In this document: piece after piece, positions 18,755 to 25,652 of the stretch
Numbering within the stretch: the stretch's first letter is position 1
Layout: each line of letters begins with the position of its first letter
From: Candidatus Pyrohabitans jungbluthii
GTDB taxonomy: Archaea > Hydrothermarchaeota > Hydrothermarchaeia > Hydrothermarchaeales > BMS3B
Reading direction: 5' to 3'
NCBI GenBank assembly: GCA_002010065.2
Contig: MTMD02000006.1
Coordinates: forward strand, 15,133-79,132
Length of the DNA: 64,000 nucleotides
The notes under the pieces: generated by a model
What the model was told of the DNA's origin: nothing
The model's database searches: none
Seen by the model: the letters and a program-made list of their open reading frames with translations, nothing else
Translations under genes and position numbers: made by a program

Positions 18755-19408
18755 ATGCACGCTCCTACTTACGACGCTTGGTATGCTACCCCCTTCGGGA
18801 TGTATTCGCTTGAGCAAGAGAAGAGGCTACTCTCAAAGCTTGCCAGCTCGCTCAAGGGAAAGTTAACACTTGATGTGGGTTGCGGCACAGGTGTCTTCAC
18901 ATCATGGCTCAGCGTGAAGGGTGCTCACGCTATAGGCATAGACATCTCGCTGGAGATGCTAACCTTTGCAAAAAGAAAGCATCCTGGAATTGCCTTTATT
19001 CTTGCAGATGCTTGTAGTTTGCCCTTCAAGAGCGAGAGCTTTGATTTAGTGATTTCAGTAACCTCCCTGAACTTCATTGAAAATCCTGAAAAAGCTGCTG
19101 GCGAGGCGAAAAGGGTTTTGAAAGAGGAAGGCAAGCTAGTAGTCGGAGTTCTGAATTCTCTCAGCGTTTACGCCATTTTAAAAAGATTAAGAGGCTGCTT
19201 CAGCCGAAGCAGTTACAGAGACGCTCGTTTTTTTACCCCTGGTCAGCTTATGAAGCTCATTGACAGCAGAGATTACCTGAGTGCAGTTCATGCTCCAGAG
19301 TTCCTTCCAGCACCACTGCTGAGGCTCGCTGCTCGGCTTGAACCTATGCTTTCAGTGTTTTTAAAACCTTTTGGAGCTTTCATCGCATCGGCATGGGAGA
19401 AATTCTAG
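18755..19408 (+). CDS. Class I SAM-dependent methyltransferase
   Basis: 217 residues of the Methyltransf_11 type: motif I LDVGCGTGVFTSWL (about 38-51), GIDIS acidic loop, ADACSLPF motif II region, and ESFDLVISVTSLNFIENPEKA. A C-terminal section of about 70 residues probably forms the substrate cap. The substrate is unknown. Its place between an ArsR regulator and sulfur-relay genes, with a shared operator, suggests a role in the same stress response, for example methylation of a metalloid or a sulfur compound. Confidence 0.85.
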   Translation: MHAPTYDAWYATPFGMYSLEQEKRLLSKLASSLKGKLTLDVGCGTGVFTSWLSVKGAHAIGIDISLEMLTFAKRKHPGIAFILADACSLPFKSESFDLVISVTSLNFIENPEKAAGEAKRVLKEEGKLVVGVLNSLSVYAILKRLRGCFSRSSYRDARFFTPGQLMKLIDSRDYLSAVHAPEFLPAPLLRLAARLEPMLSVFLKPFGAFIASAWEKF

Positions 19409-19414
19409 GAAAAG

Positions 19415-19422
19415 TTTATATA
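19415..19422 (+). promoter_or_regulatory. TATA box of the dsrE-trx-tusA unit
   Basis: TTTATATA about 32 nt before ATG 19454, with the operator-like sequence at 19421-19440 overlapping its end and the expected start site. Confidence 0.55.
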
Positions 19423-19440
19423 TCATCATATCATAATATA
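19421..19440 (+). promoter_or_regulatory. Candidate ArsR operator, copy 2
   Basis: Reads TATCATCATATCATAATATA. It shares 16 of 20 positions with copy 1 (18731-18750, opposite strand), including an identical ATATCATAAT core. It covers the end of the TATA box and the expected start site, the place for a repressor. Confidence 0.55.
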
Positions 19441-19453
19441 TTGTAGGGTGAGA

Positions 19454-19876
19454 ATGATGGCTGAAAAGAAAAAGGTGACTGTGCTGCTTTTCCACGATGA
19501 ATTGTGCCAGGTTTTCAATGGTCTTATGACTGCGCTGAGCCTGCTACGCTCTGGCGCTGAGGTGACTGTTTTCTTCGGTTCCCGGGGGATAAATGTGGTG
19601 CACAAGGAGAAGATTCGCGAGCTAAAGTGCCTGCCAGACCAGCCAGAGGAGATTCAGAAGGCGGTGATGGCAAAGATGGAGGAGCTCGCGCTCCCAACGC
19701 CTGAGGACATGCTCACTATGCTGGAGATGGAAGGTGCTCTGCTTCTCGCTTGCCCACTGAACAAAGACATCTTCGAGTTCAAAGACGAAGATTTCATTGA
19801 AGGGGTGGGCATTGCCGACCCGGATACCTTCTATACCGACGTGGTGATGGTTAGCGACTTTGTGCTCAGCTTCTAA
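19454..19876 (+). CDS. DsrE/DsrF-like small sulfur-relay protein
   Basis: 140 residues with the DsrE-like fold pattern: a KVTVLLFHDELCQVFNGLMTALSL opening, and AEVTVFFGSRGI. LLLACPLNKDIF carries a Cys where DsrE-type proteins bind persulfide. ATG 19454 follows a GGTGAG site; a GTG two codons earlier is possible. It is followed after 13 bp by a thioredoxin and then TusA, a typical sulfur-trafficking set. It probably carries sulfane sulfur to or from TusA. Confidence 0.8.
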   Translation: MMAEKKKVTVLLFHDELCQVFNGLMTALSLLRSGAEVTVFFGSRGINVVHKEKIRELKCLPDQPEEIQKAVMAKMEELALPTPEDMLTMLEMEGALLLACPLNKDIFEFKDEDFIEGVGIADPDTFYTDVVMVSDFVLSF

Positions 19877-19889
19877 CACGGGAGAAGAA

Positions 19890-20222
19890 ATGACAATCGC
19901 GAAGGTGAGCAGCGGGAATTTCGAAGAAGAGGTGCTTGCTTCGGAGCTACCTGTGCTTGTGGACTTCTATGCTGAGTGGTGCCCTCCTTGCTTTGTTATT
20001 GCCAAGACGCTTGGTGAGCTGGCGGAGGAGTACAGAGGCAGGGTGAAGTTTGTCAAGGTGGACATCGATGAGAACGAGAAGCTTGCTGCACGCTACGAGG
20101 TGTTTTCGGTGCCCACCCTTGCATTCTTCCACAAAGGTGAGCTTGTAGACGGTGTGGTAGGTGCCATACCAAAGGAGGTACTGAAGAAGAAGCTGGATAA
20201 CCTGCTTGATGGGAGAGGCTGA
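19890..20222 (+). CDS. Thioredoxin
   Basis: 110 residues with the thioredoxin fold. Active site WCPPC at about 30-34, then VDIDENEKLAARYEVFSVPTLAFF including the cis-Pro and the SVPT loop. ATG 19890 has a GGGAG site, and the longer open frame has none. It reduces disulfides or persulfides, and between DsrE-like and TusA genes it is probably the reductant of that sulfur relay. Confidence 0.9.
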   Translation: MTIAKVSSGNFEEEVLASELPVLVDFYAEWCPPCFVIAKTLGELAEEYRGRVKFVKVDIDENEKLAARYEVFSVPTLAFFHKGELVDGVVGAIPKEVLKKKLDNLLDGRG

Positions 20223-20286
20223 GAACACGCTTTTGACGAAAGAATTTTCTATGCAGAGGTAGGTATTTTAAAGGCAGGTGCCACAC

Positions 20287-20532
20287 ATGAAGGAGCTTGA
20301 CCTCCGCGGAGAACCATGCCCTGTGCCTCTTATTAAGACGCTTAAGGCTTTGGAGAAGCTGGATGAAGGAGAGATACTCCGCGTGCTTGTAGACATGCCC
20401 TGCGCCAGAGAGAACGTGCCAAAGCACATGGCTGAAGAGGGGCATGAGGTTGAGGTCAAAGATGATGAAAAGGAGATGGAGATTATTATTCGCAAGCGGA
20501 ATGGGGATAATAATTTGGAAAAAGGCTCCTAA
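20287..20532 (+). CDS. TusA-family sulfur carrier
   Basis: 81 residues. LDLRGEPCPVPLIKTLKAL is the CPxP motif whose Cys carries sulfur as a persulfide in TusA/SirA proteins. A second Cys lies in MPCAREN. The basic C-terminal tail is poorly conserved. It is separated from the thioredoxin gene by 64 bp and may have its own weak promoter (TATTTTAAAG before it). Confidence 0.88.
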   Translation: MKELDLRGEPCPVPLIKTLKALEKLDEGEILRVLVDMPCARENVPKHMAEEGHEVEVKDDEKEMEIIIRKRNGDNNLEKGS

Positions 20533-20565
20533 ATTATAATAGAATAAGGAAATTTTGAGGTAGTT

Positions 20566-21051
20566 TCATCTGTAAATCTGTCCTTCTGATTCTTCCCTCC
20601 CCATTAGCTGTGCAACCCTCCACACTATGTAGAGCTTGCACTTGAATATCTCCCTTAGGGCGTTTATGAGCGCGCTTCTGTTAACATCTTCCACATAAAG
20701 AGCCTTTGTAAATTCCACACCCTTAAGCTCCTGAGCGCTTGGCACCATCCTGAACTCCGCGTCGCGGAACAGGAGGTCGAATCTCCACTGCCAGAGAAGT
20801 GCATTCTTCTCCGCTTTTGGTAGCGAGTGCAAAGCCTTATAGTGCTCCTCCGCCAGCTGGATACTGCTCCCCACAATGATGTAGTCCCTATCCTTGGGTT
20901 TTATCACTTCACTTATGTACTTCGAACCCCTCGGGAACTGAGCAAGAAAGTGAAACTCAGCCTTCTCATTTTCCACCTCATCTTTAAGTATGCCCTCTTT
21001 CTCCAGCCAGCCCTTTACCTTTTCTGCCAGTTCATTCTTGTTTTCTCCCAT
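20566..21051 (-). CDS. DUF2299 family protein
   Basis: 161 residues matching the archaeal DUF2299 pattern: helical start K-GWLEKEGI, AEFHFLAQFPRGSKYISEVIKPKDRDYIIV, then helical segments with LLWQWRFDLLFRDAEF. It is related in layout to type III secretion chaperone-like small proteins. Start ATG 21051 has a GGTGAT site. It is the last chromosomal gene before the provirus. Function unknown. Confidence 0.75.
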   Translation of the reverse strand: MGENKNELAEKVKGWLEKEGILKDEVENEKAEFHFLAQFPRGSKYISEVIKPKDRDYIIVGSSIQLAEEHYKALHSLPKAEKNALLWQWRFDLLFRDAEFRMVPSAQELKGVEFTKALYVEDVNRSALINALREIFKCKLYIVWRVAQLMGREESEGQIYR

Positions 21052-21120
21052 GATTATCACCTTGGGTAGAATAGACAGGGAGGGTATTTATACCTTTCAT
21101 CCACGATGGTTAGTGGGAAT

Positions 21121-21136
21121 CAAAAAAAAAACAAAA
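21121..21136 (-). terminator. T-rich terminator, originally behind tRNA-His
   Basis: On the minus strand this is TTTTTGTTTTTTTTTTG. In the empty chromosome it would lie about 35 bp after the 3' end of tRNA-His, now 38.8 kb away because of the provirus. It therefore looks like the original tRNA terminator. Confidence 0.5.
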
Positions 21137-21170
21137 ATGTTTGCAACAAAAGGCCGAGTTTTAGGAAAAG

Positions 21171-21190
21171 AGGGCCACGGCCGAGATTTG
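21171..21190 (+). repeat. attL, 20-bp direct repeat
   Basis: AGGGCCACGGCCGAGATTTG, identical to 59935-59954, where it is the 3' end of tRNA-His (T-arm 3' side and acceptor strand). The flanking bases differ, so the crossover core is at most 20 bp. Confidence 0.92.
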
Positions 21191-21333
21191 GCAGCATGTG
21201 CATCGTCAGCGTCCTTTCCAAGAGTGCAAACATTTGCGCAACAGGACACTTCACTTTTTCGCCGCTCTCGGGTTAGGTCTTTTTGTGTGGAATACTCCAT
21301 ATATCCTACCTTTGGACACTTGGGGGAATCGAG

Positions 21334-21690
21334 ATGCTTGCGAAGTTTGTTGATCGGGAAGGACATGAGCGCTGGGTGGATGTGCGCATCAAAGATTGCG
21401 TGGAAGTCAAAGAAGGGCAGCGAAAGGTAGTCTTCATCCACGAGCTGAAGTCTGCCACCGTCGAAGAAGTCGCAAACCCTGCAAAGCTGGAAGGTTGGCT
21501 CAGCATTGCCAAGCTCGAACTTGATGCCACTCTGTCGCGTGAGGGAAAGGCAAACTGGACCAGCATGGCTTACGAGCTGAAGTGGACGCTCGGGCTGAAA
21601 AGCAAAGAAGAGGCTGAGGACATTCTCAGGCAGCTCTGCGAAGTCACCGGGGAGTACATCGTGCGCGATGGCTGGATCGTCAGGGTGTGA
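21334..21690 (+). CDS. Provirus protein of unknown function (leftmost gene)
   Basis: 118 residues, mixed charge. The first half is beta-rich (FVDREGHERWVDVRI, QRKVVFIHEL), and the end (SKEEAEDILRQLCEVTGEYIVRDGWIV) looks like a small winged-helix or helical unit. A TATA-like CATATATCC lies about 30 nt before ATG 21334, so the message is nearly leaderless. Its location just inside attL is typical of superinfection-exclusion or excision genes, but I do not recognise it. Confidence 0.6.
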   Translation: MLAKFVDREGHERWVDVRIKDCVEVKEGQRKVVFIHELKSATVEEVANPAKLEGWLSIAKLELDATLSREGKANWTSMAYELKWTLGLKSKEEAEDILRQLCEVTGEYIVRDGWIVRV

Positions 21691-21701
21691 GCTTATTTTT
21701 T

Positions 21702-22259
21702 CTACCTCCAACTTATTATTACTCCATCGTCTGCGCTATGACCCAACAACTCCCCGTAGCTCTTCAGCCTCGCCTCAAATGTTACCATGGCACCTTTGGG
21801 AATCTCCAGAGCCTTTTCCTTCTGGTCAGATCTAAGTTTAACACTCATATCTGACGTGAAAGTGTCTGGCTTGCATCTCAATGACATCATTAGAGACTCT
21901 GACACATCCACTAGTTCGCAGGTCCACCTGACATACTTCCCTTTATATTTCTCAAATTCTACCTTCTTCTGGGCATCCGTCAGAGAGCCTTCCATTCCAA
22001 AGAGGGAATCAAACTCATAGAAGCTTATATCTATGTACTCTTTTGGAGGAGGCGTTGCTGCAGATCCTGTTGATGTAGAGCCTTCTTCGCCGCCTCCGAA
22101 CAATGCTGCTACGAACATCAAGCCAAAGAGCACTATGAAAGCTTTCGTCACAATGTGCCTTCTCCCCCACCAGCTGCGGTTATCATGCCCGCAGTGAGGG
22201 CACTCTTTGGCTTTTGAAGATATCTCCGCTCCACATTCTTTGCATTTTACCAGCCCCAA
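21702..22259 (-). CDS. Zinc-ribbon membrane protein
   Basis: 185 residues. An N-terminal zinc ribbon (C-KECG at about 6-9, CPHCG at about 20-24) is followed by a basic stretch, one membrane helix (about 38-55), and a Ser/Thr/Pro linker. A C-terminal domain (from about 75) has the tRNA_anti-like/OB pattern KYKGKYVRWTCELVDVSES. Similar proteins are common in archaeal and bacterial genomes. On the minus strand next to the regulator genes, it may be expressed from the lysogen and act at the membrane, for example in superinfection exclusion (inference). Confidence 0.65.
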   Translation of the reverse strand: MGLVKCKECGAEISSKAKECPHCGHDNRSWWGRRHIVTKAFIVLFGLMFVAALFGGGEEGSTSTGSAATPPPKEYIDISFYEFDSLFGMEGSLTDAQKKVEFEKYKGKYVRWTCELVDVSESLMMSLRCKPDTFTSDMSVKLRSDQKEKALEIPKGAMVTFEARLKSYGELLGHSADDGVIISWR

Positions 22260-22302
22260 TTTCTCAAACCCCCTATATTCTCTAATAAATTCCTTAATTT
22301 TA

Positions 22303-22485
22303 TTACTCCCTCACCCCCTCTTTTTTGTACGTGGTTTTTAGTTCCTGTTCCTTAAGCCACTCGATTAGAGCGGTCCGGACGACATCTGCTTTAGTAGGAT
22401 ACTTCCCTTTATCAACCAACTTCTGGACTTTTTCGTATGTCTCTTCTGAAACACCAATCTTTATGAAATATGTTTTCTGCGGCAT
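22303..22485 (-). CDS. Ribbon-helix-helix regulator 1
   Basis: 60 residues: beta strand TYFIKIGVS, helix ETYEKVQKLVDKG, then TKADVVRTALIEWLKEQ, the full MetJ/Arc/CopG DNA-binding fold. Transcribed leftward, divergent from the early gene at 22740, which is the layout of a lysogeny repressor. An inverted repeat AGTAAC-N6-GTTACT (22503-22520) lies just before its start and may be its autoregulatory site. Confidence 0.8.
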   Translation of the reverse strand: MPQKTYFIKIGVSEETYEKVQKLVDKGKYPTKADVVRTALIEWLKEQELKTTYKKEGVRE

Positions 22486-22502
22486 TTTTTCACGCCCTTA
22501 TT

Positions 22503-22520
22503 AGTAACTAAAAGGTTACT
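22503..22520. promoter_or_regulatory. Inverted repeat at the ribbon-helix-helix regulator 1 promoter
   Basis: AGTAAC-TAAAAG-GTTACT, a perfect 6-bp-arm palindrome 18 bp before the start codon of the leftward regulator and next to its TATA-like TTTATAAG. Confidence 0.5.
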
Positions 22521-22584
22521 TATAAAGTTAACGTCACGGTTCCCGATTTTCTAAATATTTTTGCACAGTCCCGGAATCTCAAAA

Positions 22585-22724
22585 GTTAGAATTTCAAAGC
22601 CGCGAAATCTGGTTCGAATTATTCCCCATATACTACACTTTTTTGGAACTTAGTTAGAACTTCAAACCGTAAAGTATTTATACCATTCCCGTATTAGGAA
22701 CTTATCAGGAACTTTATTAGAACT
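22585..22724. promoter_or_regulatory. Operator-like repeats in the provirus control region
   Basis: GTTAGAATTTCAAA (22585-22598) and GTTAGAACTTCAAA (22653-22666) are 13/14 identical. Three more related units (TTAGGAACTT, TCAGGAACTT, TTAGAACTA) are packed into 22694-22724, over the expected start site behind the TATA-like TATTTATA at 22675-22682. This is the arrangement of cooperative repressor sites at an early promoter. Confidence 0.55.
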
Positions 22725-22739
22725 ACTGGAGGAGAAAGT

Positions 22740-22961
22740 ATGGCAGAGCGTGAGATTGTGAAACTGACTCTCTCGAAGGGCTTTGCAAAAGCCGTTGACG
22801 CGCTCGTAGAAAAAGGGGACTATAAGTCCCGGCCGGACTTCTTCGAGAAGGCTGGGCATCTCCTTCTTGAGAAGCATGGCATGCTCGTACAGTCCGCTCA
22901 ACCACCGCGCCACATCAGCGACGCCACCGGCAACAGGGTGCAGAAAGTGGAGGTGGACTGA
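22740..22961 (+). CDS. Ribbon-helix-helix regulator 2
   Basis: 73 residues. EIVKLTLSKGFAKAVDALVEKG then SRPDFFEKAGHLLLEKHG is a CopG-like ribbon-helix-helix fold, with a short C-terminal tail. It is the first gene of the rightward early unit, with a GGAGGAG site. It is divergent from regulator 1, so the two probably form the lysogeny switch. Confidence 0.75.
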   Translation: MAEREIVKLTLSKGFAKAVDALVEKGDYKSRPDFFEKAGHLLLEKHGMLVQSAQPPRHISDATGNRVQKVEVD

Positions 22962-22964
22962 GCC

Positions 22965-23225
22965 ATGCCTGAGATTCTTGCCATCATCGATACAGGGGAA
23001 GAAATAGTTCCGGGACTCACACTGAAGCGTTGGGAGCACCTCTGCTACCTCACCAAGGACGAGATTTTCGAGCTCGGGAGGCGCGGTCTACGCGAGCTTT
23101 TCAAGAAGCTCGGCAAGCAGCATCCAGAGGCGAAGTGGCTGAAGCTGAAGATGCGCGGCATTCGAAGACACTATGGTTTGCACGAGTTCGACCCCTGGCT
23201 GAATCCATACCGGAGGGACAGGTGA
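22965..23225 (+). CDS. Small provirus early protein, unknown
   Basis: 86 residues, 3 bp after regulator 2. The body is helical and basic (FELGRRGLRELFKKLGKQ, then KLKMRGIRRHYG), with a Trp-rich start and end. It could bind nucleic acid. I do not recognise it. Confidence 0.6.
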   Translation: MPEILAIIDTGEEIVPGLTLKRWEHLCYLTKDEIFELGRRGLRELFKKLGKQHPEAKWLKLKMRGIRRHYGLHEFDPWLNPYRRDR

Positions 23226-23359
23226 TGGCGCTGGAGCAGGTTCTCAGGCTCAGACTGAGCAGGGAGCAGGTCCAGAAGCTCACCAAGGGGCACAAGATCA
23301 CCGAGATTCTGCCGAGCGGCGAGGTGCTGGAGATCACCGCGGAGGTGAGTGACAATTGA
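23225..23359 (+). CDS. Very small provirus early protein
   Basis: 44 residues (MALEQVLRLRLSREQVQKL...). ATG 23225 overlaps the preceding stop (TGATG) and it ends inside the next TTG start, so it is part of a tightly coupled chain. The helix-then-two-strand pattern might be a small DNA-binding or anti-repressor unit; unknown. Confidence 0.55.
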   Translation: MALEQVLRLRLSREQVQKLTKGHKITEILPSGEVLEITAEVSDN

Positions 23360-23676
23360 ACGAGGACGAGCTCTTCCGCAGGGTTGTGCGCGTGTTTTTG
23401 GAGAAGCATGGTGACGAGGTCAGGCGCGCGGTGAAGGGTGACTTGCTCCTCGAGGCAGGACTCAAGCGTCTCGAAGAAATCGCGGGCATCACTCACCATG
23501 GCAGCCCTAAAGTCTCTTTTTCTGGAGCTTTGCAGGCTCGGGCTGCCCATCCCCCCAAACCCCTCCCCACTACCTCCGTGGGCGCTGGAGGTACCCCCCA
23601 CGCCGACTTCGCTGTACGAGGCTTCTCGCCCTCTGGCGCCCACTCTTTTTTCTGCCAGGAGGTGAGTGAGCATTGA
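23356..23676 (+). CDS. Provirus early protein with Pro/Gly-rich tail, TTG start
   Basis: 106 residues from TTG 23356, which overlaps the previous stop as TTGA behind GGAGGTGAGTG. The first 45 residues are helical and charged; the rest is low-complexity Pro, Gly and His (HPPKPLPTTSVGAGG). The end again meets a TTGA start with the same context. Unknown function. Confidence 0.5.
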   Translation: MNEDELFRRVVRVFLEKHGDEVRRAVKGDLLLEAGLKRLEEIAGITHHGSPKVSFSGALQARAAHPPKPLPTTSVGAGGTPHADFAVRGFSPSGAHSFFCQEVSEH

Positions 23677-24368
23677 ACCTCAATGCTGCTGATGCGGGTG
23701 TTGGGGCGGGCTCCATCTCCCACATCGCCTCCTCTATACCCAGCGCCCCCACCCCCTCTCTCAAATTTAAAACGTGGAAAGACACCACTTGGTATTATAC
23801 CCAGGTCCCTGACTGGCTTCTTGAGGATGCGCATAAGTACGCCCTGGAGAGGCGGGAGTTCAAGCGTTCCAGCACCGACAACGTGCCGATATTTCAGACC
23901 GATCCCGTTGAGAATGAAAAGGTAGGTATCATAGGCGAGCTCGTCTGCGGCTTCCTCTTCGCCAGGAACATCAACATCAGGCTAATCGATAGGCCTACTG
24001 ATATGATTGATGGTGGCGACGGCGGTGCAGACTTCTATCTGCAGCGCTCCGACGACGAAGACAACCTAGCTAAGATAGACGTGAAAACAGTAGCCAGGAC
24101 AGTTGTCCCAAAGCCTCACTACAGCTGCGTGGTTGCACACAAGCAGCTCATCAGAAAGAGCGGCGAAGAAATCCTGGTTTTTGTCAGCTACACCAAGCCC
24201 TCGAGGCTCGCCTTTGTTCTCGGCTGGCTTACTGTTGCAGAATTCAATGAGAAAGCACGGTACAGGAGGAAGGGCTACCGCTACAACAGCTTTGTAGCTC
24301 CAACAGCGTTCCACGAGGTCTACGTGAGGGAGCTCAGGCCAATTTCTGAACTCCTCGAGTGGAGGTGA
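23673..24368 (+). CDS. PD-(D/E)XK nuclease-like protein, TTG start
   Basis: 231 residues from TTG 23673. A loose N-terminal region (about 1-30) precedes a domain with VGIIGELVCGFLF (Glu), GGADFYL (Asp) and KIDVKTVAR (the D-x-K pair), which is the spacing of a PD-(D/E)XK fold. Viral members act as resolvases, recombination exonucleases or restriction-like enzymes. It sits near an SSB-like gene and a helicase, so replication or recombination is plausible. The assignment rests on motif spacing. Confidence 0.55.
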   Translation: MNLNAADAGVGAGSISHIASSIPSAPTPSLKFKTWKDTTWYYTQVPDWLLEDAHKYALERREFKRSSTDNVPIFQTDPVENEKVGIIGELVCGFLFARNINIRLIDRPTDMIDGGDGGADFYLQRSDDEDNLAKIDVKTVARTVVPKPHYSCVVAHKQLIRKSGEEILVFVSYTKPSRLAFVLGWLTVAEFNEKARYRRKGYRYNSFVAPTAFHEVYVRELRPISELLEWR

Positions 24369-24637
24369 GAAGGTTGGAGGAAGAAGCAAAGTATGATCTG
24401 CAGCTGGCTTTTCTGGAGAAGTTCAATCAGGAGCTCAGAGCAGCCGCCCAAATCGTAGCAGACAGGATGCCCACGCATGGCATCCCTGAAAAAGACTTCG
24501 AATATCACACTGACTGGGCTAGGTTGAAAATCAAGCGGGCGAGGACGCTTCAGACCAGGAACAAGGAGAAAATCATCGACGACCTGCGCGATGCGATCAA
24601 TTACTGCGTCTTTGCGATTCTCTCCCTGGAGGAATGA
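24365..24637 (+). CDS. Provirus protein, possibly Nmad/DUF1599-like
   Basis: 90 residues from GTG 24365, overlapping the previous stop as GTGA. It is helical, with DWARLKIKRARTL and a closing EKIIDDLRDAINYCVFAILSLEE. That ending resembles the C-terminus of phage nucleotide-modification-associated (DUF1599-type) proteins, where a D-L-x-D-x-x-NY helix is typical. The comparison is tentative. Confidence 0.5.
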   Translation: MRRLEEEAKYDLQLAFLEKFNQELRAAAQIVADRMPTHGIPEKDFEYHTDWARLKIKRARTLQTRNKEKIIDDLRDAINYCVFAILSLEE

Positions 24638-24640
24638 GGG

Positions 24641-25081
24641 ATGGAGGAAAAGACCCAATACGACCCATCATCCCGTAGCTTCGACGACGCCCCTTCAACT
24701 GCAGCGCTTGAGGCGGAGATAGTTCCGCAATTGCTCAGCCTGCCCAAGCAGATTCGGGAGAAAATGCTCGATATCCTGCTCATGCAAAGCAGGATCAACG
24801 AGACAGAGTTCGAACTCAAACAATGGGAAGCGGAGCAAATCCAGGACATTGCCACAGCGGTTGACGAGAATGGCAGAAAGCTCTTCAGCAACGAGAAGCT
24901 GCGGCAGGCAGAACTCGAGCGCAGGAAGGCTGAGGATCAGAGGTACAAGCAGCTCAGCGAAGCGCTGCAGGAGTATAAAGAGCAACAAGAGAAGGACAGG
25001 ATAGAGCTCGAGTACCTGCGCTATCAATTCCGTGCTTTAGAAATCTATACGCGATTTCTTGAAGCGACGAGGGGGCTGTAG
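24641..25081 (+). CDS. Coiled-coil provirus protein
   Basis: 146 residues. After an acidic, probably disordered start (about 1-20), nearly all is helix and coiled coil, with long Glu/Lys/Arg/Gln heptads (residues about 60-125). It begins 3 bp after the previous gene in the early chain. No catalytic motif. Possibly a scaffold or recombination accessory. Confidence 0.6.
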   Translation: MEEKTQYDPSSRSFDDAPSTAALEAEIVPQLLSLPKQIREKMLDILLMQSRINETEFELKQWEAEQIQDIATAVDENGRKLFSNEKLRQAELERRKAEDQRYKQLSEALQEYKEQQEKDRIELEYLRYQFRALEIYTRFLEATRGL

Positions 25082-25085
25082 CCAG

Positions 25086-25202
25086 ATGAAGCTGGAGAAA
25101 GACCCGTTTGCTGGAATACCAGTCACAGAAGACGAAATTTGCGAATATTTCATGAAAAAATATTATCCACTTGAAAAGAAAGCCATGGAGGGAAAGAAAT
25201 GA
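25086..25202 (+). CDS. Tiny provirus ORF, 38 residues
   Basis: MKLEKDPFAGIPVTEDEICE... ends in an ATGA overlap with the SSB-like gene and starts 4 bp after the coiled-coil gene. Being fitted tightly between neighbours supports translation. Function unknown. Confidence 0.45.
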   Translation: MKLEKDPFAGIPVTEDEICEYFMKKYYPLEKKAMEGKK

Positions 25203-25642
25203 GTCTGGATGGTTGGATACAGAAGGCTGAAGAGGAAGCGGAAAAGCTCCCCGCGAGCGGCGGGGAGTTCTGGAAGCCAGGCGATGGAATGTACAAGATC
25301 TTGCTCGGAGAGCCGAAGTTCAGAGATCAGGAGTTCAACAAGAAGGACGGCACGGTGGAAAAGAGGCGCATGGCAGATTTTCCAATCCTACTCGTGGAGG
25401 ATGGGCAAGTTGCCGGAAGAGCGACATGGAGCATGAGGGTGAGCAGACATGAGAAGTCAGTATACCAGAAGGTGCTCAGAGCTGCGAAAGAAGCTGTGAA
25501 AGCGGGGGATATCACAGAAGTGGACGGTGCAAAGCTCCTCGCTTTGATTGTAGAGGTGCGAGGCGAAGGGCTGAGTAGAGAGTGGTCTGTCTCAAACGTC
25601 AGCGAGTACAAGAAGAAGCTGGAGCAAGTCGCAAGCCTCTGA
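25199..25642 (+). CDS. Probable single-stranded-DNA-binding, OB-fold-like protein
   Basis: 147 residues. After a helical start, GDGMYKILLGEPKFRDQEF, KRRMADFPILLVEDGQVAGRATWSM and LIVEVRGEGLSREWSVSNV give a five-strand alternation like that of small phage SSB/OB proteins. It is coupled by ATGA to the tiny ORF before it. Its place in a replication module with a helicase and nuclease supports ssDNA binding, but the call is structural inference. Confidence 0.5.
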   Translation: MSLDGWIQKAEEEAEKLPASGGEFWKPGDGMYKILLGEPKFRDQEFNKKDGTVEKRRMADFPILLVEDGQVAGRATWSMRVSRHEKSVYQKVLRAAKEAVKAGDITEVDGAKLLALIVEVRGEGLSREWSVSNVSEYKKKLEQVASL

Positions 25643-25652
25643 GGCGGTGGCA

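Noticed and set aside
22605-22630. GGTTCGAATT resembling a tRNA T-loop
   Set aside because: The surrounding bases do not form a T-stem, acceptor or anticodon arm. It lies in the provirus operator region.
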